Below are positions 12,868-16,201 of a DNA stretch of 16,201 bases, piece after piece; position 1 is the stretch's first letter, and every line of letters begins with the position of its first letter. The DNA comes from Obelidium mucronatum. Taxonomy: Eukaryota; Chytridiomycota; Chytridiomycetes; Chytridiales; Chytriomycetaceae. Under the pieces are notes generated by a model. That model did not search any database. It was not told the DNA's origin and saw only the letters and a program-made list of their open reading frames with translations. The stretch spans positions 1-16,201 of the forward strand of contig JAIVFH010000525.1 in NCBI GenBank assembly GCA_025765595.1, in the 5' to 3' direction. Both the position numbers and the translations under genes were made by a program.

Positions 12868-15800
12868 TTACTTTTTAGCACGTTGCTTGCCTTTTGCCTT
12901 TGAAGAAATGCCTTCGGAAGACTCTTTTGCATCTTTATCTGATTTTTTGGTTTTGGGGACATCAGTTGAGGTACCAGCTTTTTTGGTTGCAGGAGCATCA
13001 CTGGCAGCCTTGGATGATCGGCTCTTTTTTGGCTTGGCGGTATCATCTGAGTCGGCGTCTTTTGGGTCAATTGGAGCCTTTGGTGGTTCACTAGGCGCTG
13101 CTGCTTGGGCTTGTTCTGTCATCTCACTCTCTTTCGCTTGTAAGAAAAAGAGGCGAACATCGCTCGAGCCAGTATTCTTCATACTGTAGAAGTTTCCTTT
13201 GGAATTTGCAAGAGTTTAAGAACTTAATTTGCATCGACACACACAAGACGGTTGTACCTCGAGGAATCATGAATTGAGAGCCTTCAGTCACTTCAAATGA
13301 GCTTTTATGAAGTGTAACCCTGACTTTTCCAGAAATGACGTAGACAATCTACTCGAAAACTGGATAAGTCAATGCAAGTATAAAAAATCTAGATTACCAG
13401 CACAGTAGGTCCAGAGCTCTTTTTCGGTTTCTCACTTCCTTTTGGCAAAATCATAATACCAGAGCCACAGAAAGATCCAACGCTGAAGGTCCTCTGAAAC
13501 ATGAATGTCGACCCTTGACCTACGACTTGAGGGTTGTACATTTCCTCCGTTAGGACAACACCTAAAATAGTATTAGGCCAATGTCACTTCGAACGGCAAA
13601 CTCACGTTCGGTAACTTCTTCGCCAGTTTCAAAGTTTAGCACTGGAAGATCAGGTGTTTTGAGGACAGGAACTTTCTCCTTTTTGATTGGCAAGGCGCCT
13701 TTAGACAACGACTTCTTGCGGTGCACTGGCTTGGTTTCGTGTTCCTCTGATGGCGGAGCCTTAAGAACCGCAGTTGCCACAGGAACAAGTGTGCCTGATT
13801 TATGCTGTCAGCCGAAAATTCGAATTCAAGAAAGTTCAAACCTGATCCTAAAGAATCCCGTCTCATGTTATATTTTACTTGCTCTCCCTTCCAGAAATCT
13901 ACTGGCTCGAGTCTTATCCGCTTTCCACGGGATCCATTGTTCTCTGCGACAACAAGGGCGCCTTCTTCCTTTTTAGGCTTCTTTGAAGCACGTACGGTAC
14001 TCTTTTCGGTAGAATCTCTGTCTCGCTTTTTAGACGTGGGCGGTCTCCCTCTTCCCTTCTTTGCTTCCACAACTTCTACAACTTCCTCATTTTCTTGAGT
14101 GCCTTCGTCAGGCTGATTCACTTCCTCTTCTTCAATTGCATCCTCAACTTCTTGGTCATTATGTTCTTCAAATTCGTCCGGAGCAGTATTGTGATCCATA
14201 TCACCATTGTACCCGACATCTTCTTCTTCCTCATCCTGCTCCGCCGAAACCATGTCACGACTGACATCGTCCTCAGGCTCATCCGCAGCAGGCCCCTCCA
14301 TTGAAGCATTATCATCGGTGAGGAATTGAATGGGTGCACGCGCCTTTCCCTTCCGGGCCGCAGTCCCAGTCGTTACAGAAGCAGTCCTGCTTGCCAACCC
14401 TCCTGAAGACCGCACAGCAGGTGAAGATTTAGCAACAGGCGCCACATATCCGAGTTCACCAGGAAGCAGAGGATAAGACCAGTCTGGATGCTTACTTTCA
14501 GAAAACGCGACATAACGTTCTCCAGAAGCAGCGGCTTTCTGAGCAGAGCCTTCGTCCTCCTCTTCTTCGTCATCTTGAGGTTGTGCAGTATCTTCGGGAT
14601 AGTCTTCCTGTTCCATCTCGGCCTCATCGTGGGATGTCTCGTCCGCGACAGTCACTACTCGTTCACTCAGCTTGCTTCGCCCATGTCTTCCTACGGCCGC
14701 AGATGTTGACGAGGCGGACCGAGGAGATTCCGATGCAACTACTGCTGTAGCTCCCGATTTCTTAATAACACGTTTTGGAGAGTCCCTAGCAACACTAGCG
14801 GTGGCCTGTCGCATTTCTTCTGTAACCACTTCGGACTCCACGGGTTCCTTTCGCTGGCGTCTTTGGGATGAAGGCGGAGCGGGAAGCCGTGGTACCTCTT
14901 CTTGTTCCAATTCCGGTTCAGGTTCATGCTGGGGCTGCTTTTTTGGTCGAGGTGGGATAGGACGAGGTCCTTCCTTTTGTAAAGCATCTTGATGGCGTCG
15001 AGCTGGTTGTTCAGTCATGGGACCACGTGCAGCTTCTGCGTGTTTTTTGGGATGCTGAGCGTTCATGGCTGGGGTTGTTGGAGCAGTCGAGGTTCCAAGG
15101 CTTTTACGGCGATTATCAGGAGGCAGCTGTCGAGTAGCGGAGGCAGCGGCTGCTGAGACTGCGCGAGCAAAAGGTTGAGGATATTTCCCCCCATTTACTG
15201 GACTGGCACGGTGAACATTGGCATCAGAATTATCATCTTCGTACGAATACTCTTCTGCTGGTTCTTCATAGCGAGGAAGATATCGAGGCTGCTGGCTGCG
15301 AGGTTGACTGTGGACGGTTTGGCGAAGAATAGGCGATTCGACACGATGATTTGGGCTGTACTGCTGGGCGGTTCTGCTATTCGGGGTCGATGTACGCGAA
15401 CGAGAAGAGACAACGAGCTGGCGTTGGTCGTGTGGACCGCGTGGTTGTGGGTATTGTTGACGGCGTCGACTATCCAGGTCTTCCAAATCCAGTGGCTCAT
15501 CCTCATATTCTTGCGCCTGTTGATCAAAGTACTTGTTATCTGGATAACGAGAAGAGTTGTCGTCGTAATAGCGATCCTGATAGACAACACGCGGAGCCAT
15601 AGTTTCTCTGCGGTGGTTAAGTTGCTGTTGCTGCTGCAGCTGTTGGCGGTATGACTTGGACACAGCGGGCACTTCCGAATGGCGACGAGCGGTTGCTCGT
15701 GGTCGAGACGCGCGTTCTTCCTCAAATTCTTCATCAACAGGACTGTCCTGACTGGCCGACACTGGTGAGCGCGGTACAAGCGTACTCTTTCTAAAGACGG

Positions 15801-16201
15801 CCGAGGGATCTTCATGGACATGAACAGGTGACCCATTGTAATGTCGAGGAGAATGATGGCTGAGGCTCTTTCTTCCTGAGGTTGAGTATGGGTTTTGTGT
15901 CGTTGTGCTGTGGTGTTTTGGCGCGTTGGAAGATCCAAATTGCGACCAGGAGAAGCATGGAGTTCAGGGAAGCTGGTCGACTGTCTGTGGACAACTTCGT
16001 CGTCGTCTGAAAATACAAACAAAGTGTTAGGTTTGTTTGTTTGTTTGTTGTCCAAGCAAAAGAAGCACAGCAGAAAACAGCCAACGAAGGCCTCGCATCC
16101 CGTGCCGATTAATATACTCGATATTACGTATTTTACTGTGTGGTCCGCCGCCACTTCGAGAGGGTGAGAGAGATTCTACTTACAGGGCATAAACGGCCAG
16201 C
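12868..16201 (-). CDS. MIF2: Mif2/CENP-C inner kinetochore protein, 5'-partial
   Basis: Minus-strand exons: 16201-16184 (partial), 16006-13842, 13794-13606, 13561-13398, 13348-13258, 13196-12868. The large exon encodes a charged, disordered region with acidic runs, an AT-hook (KKGRGRPPTSKKRD, about 14062-14021) and the CENP-C motif GKRIRLEPVDFWKGEQVKYN. The last four exons form the C-terminal cupin dimerisation domain: TFMFQRTFSVGSF, SGIMILPKGSEKP, IVYVISGKVRVTLH, EGSQFMIPRGNFYSMKNTG, VRLFFLQAKE. Mif2/CENP-C binds the CENP-A nucleosome through the CENP-C motif and links it to the outer kinetochore. After the cupin there is a tail of about 85 residues rich in Lys, Ser, Ala and Asp. The N-terminal exon portion (16006 to about 15930) is in a different frame from the rest, so either a small intron or an indel lies there. 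It converges on kinase B. Confidence 0.9.
13197..13257 (-). other. MIF2 intron between I-P-R and G-N-F-Y (61 nt)
   Basis: Donor GTACAA and acceptor TTCCAAAG. The join gives M-I-P-R-G-N-F-Y-S-M-K-N, the signature cupin strand. Confidence 0.88.
13349..13397 (-). other. MIF2 cupin intron (49 nt)
   Basis: Donor GTAATC and acceptor CGAGTAG. The join gives P-T-V-L-I-V-Y-V-I-S-G-K-V. Confidence 0.88.
13562..13605 (-). other. MIF2 intron before the cupin (44 nt)
   Basis: Donor GTGAGT and acceptor CTATTTTAG. The join gives E-V-T-E-R-V-V-L-T-E-E-M-Y-N. This is the shortest intron in the window. Confidence 0.85.
13795..13841 (-). other. MIF2 intron after the CENP-C motif (47 nt)
   Basis: Donor GTTTGA and acceptor AAATCAG. 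The join gives D-S-L-G-S-G-T-L-V-P-V-A-T. An earlier AG (CTGACAG) exists, but the phase fits the later one. Confidence 0.8.
16007..16183 (-). other. MIF2 upstream intron (177 nt)
   Basis: Donor GTAAGT after ...ATGCCCT and acceptor GTATTTTCAG. The join would give F-M-P-Y-D-D-D-E-V-V. It contains a (TTTG)n run on the plus strand at about 16030-16050. Confidence 0.65.

Noticed and set aside
13581..15654. Plus-strand open frames across the MIF2 region
   Set aside because: Low-complexity shadows of the acidic and Arg-rich MIF2 coding strand, with no domain.

Overview
The window is eukaryotic nuclear DNA. It has spliceosomal GT-AG introns of about 44-180 nt, AATAAA-type 3' ends, many coding microsatellites and several mononucleotide tracts of roughly 28-37 nt. 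Gene content (a Mif2/CENP-C protein with AT-hook, CENP-C motif and cupin; a Sea2/WDR24 protein; fungal-style CaMKK-like kinases; a universal-stress-protein domain) fits a fungus. The intron density and gene mix suggest an early-diverging, chytrid-like lineage; this placement is an inference, not read directly.

Layout, left to right. (1) 1-856, plus: the 3' part of a universal stress protein (UspA-fold) gene, broken by several apparent one-base indels. (2) 857-1460: convergent intergenic DNA ending in an interrupted poly-C tract. (3) 5307-1461, minus: a six-exon WDR24/Sea2 (Rtc1) gene, the WD40 plus zinc-finger subunit of GATOR2/SEACAT in TORC1 nutrient signalling, with a one-base frame break inside the C-terminal zinc domain. 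(4) 5308-5620: divergent promoter with a 30-nt direct repeat ending at the next start codon. (5) 5621-8194 and 8549-12653, plus: two tandem CaMKK-type protein kinase genes (kinase A and kinase B). They share three intron positions and have equal-length second and third exons, so they arose by tandem duplication. (6) 12654-12867: short convergent intergenic region. (7) 16201-12868, minus: a Mif2/CENP-C inner-kinetochore gene, 5' end outside the window.

Functional logic: the divergent pair WDR24/Sea2 and kinase A joins TORC1 amino-acid signalling to a CaMKK-type kinase, a family that activates AMPK/Snf1, so both could belong to nutrient and energy control; a shared promoter is plausible but unproven. 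The kinetochore gene is unrelated in function. I see no mobile element, CRISPR array, tRNA or rRNA, and no wholly new multi-gene system. The most original signals are: an activation segment in both kinases that appears two residues shorter than in CaMKK; their different C-terminal tails; long homopolymers whose base class depends on location (pyrimidine in sense-strand introns, G beyond 3' ends); and abrupt within-gene switches between A+C-rich and G+T-rich stretches that change both codon and amino-acid choice. Frame breaks in at least three genes mean that sequencing or assembly indels must be considered before calling pseudogenes.
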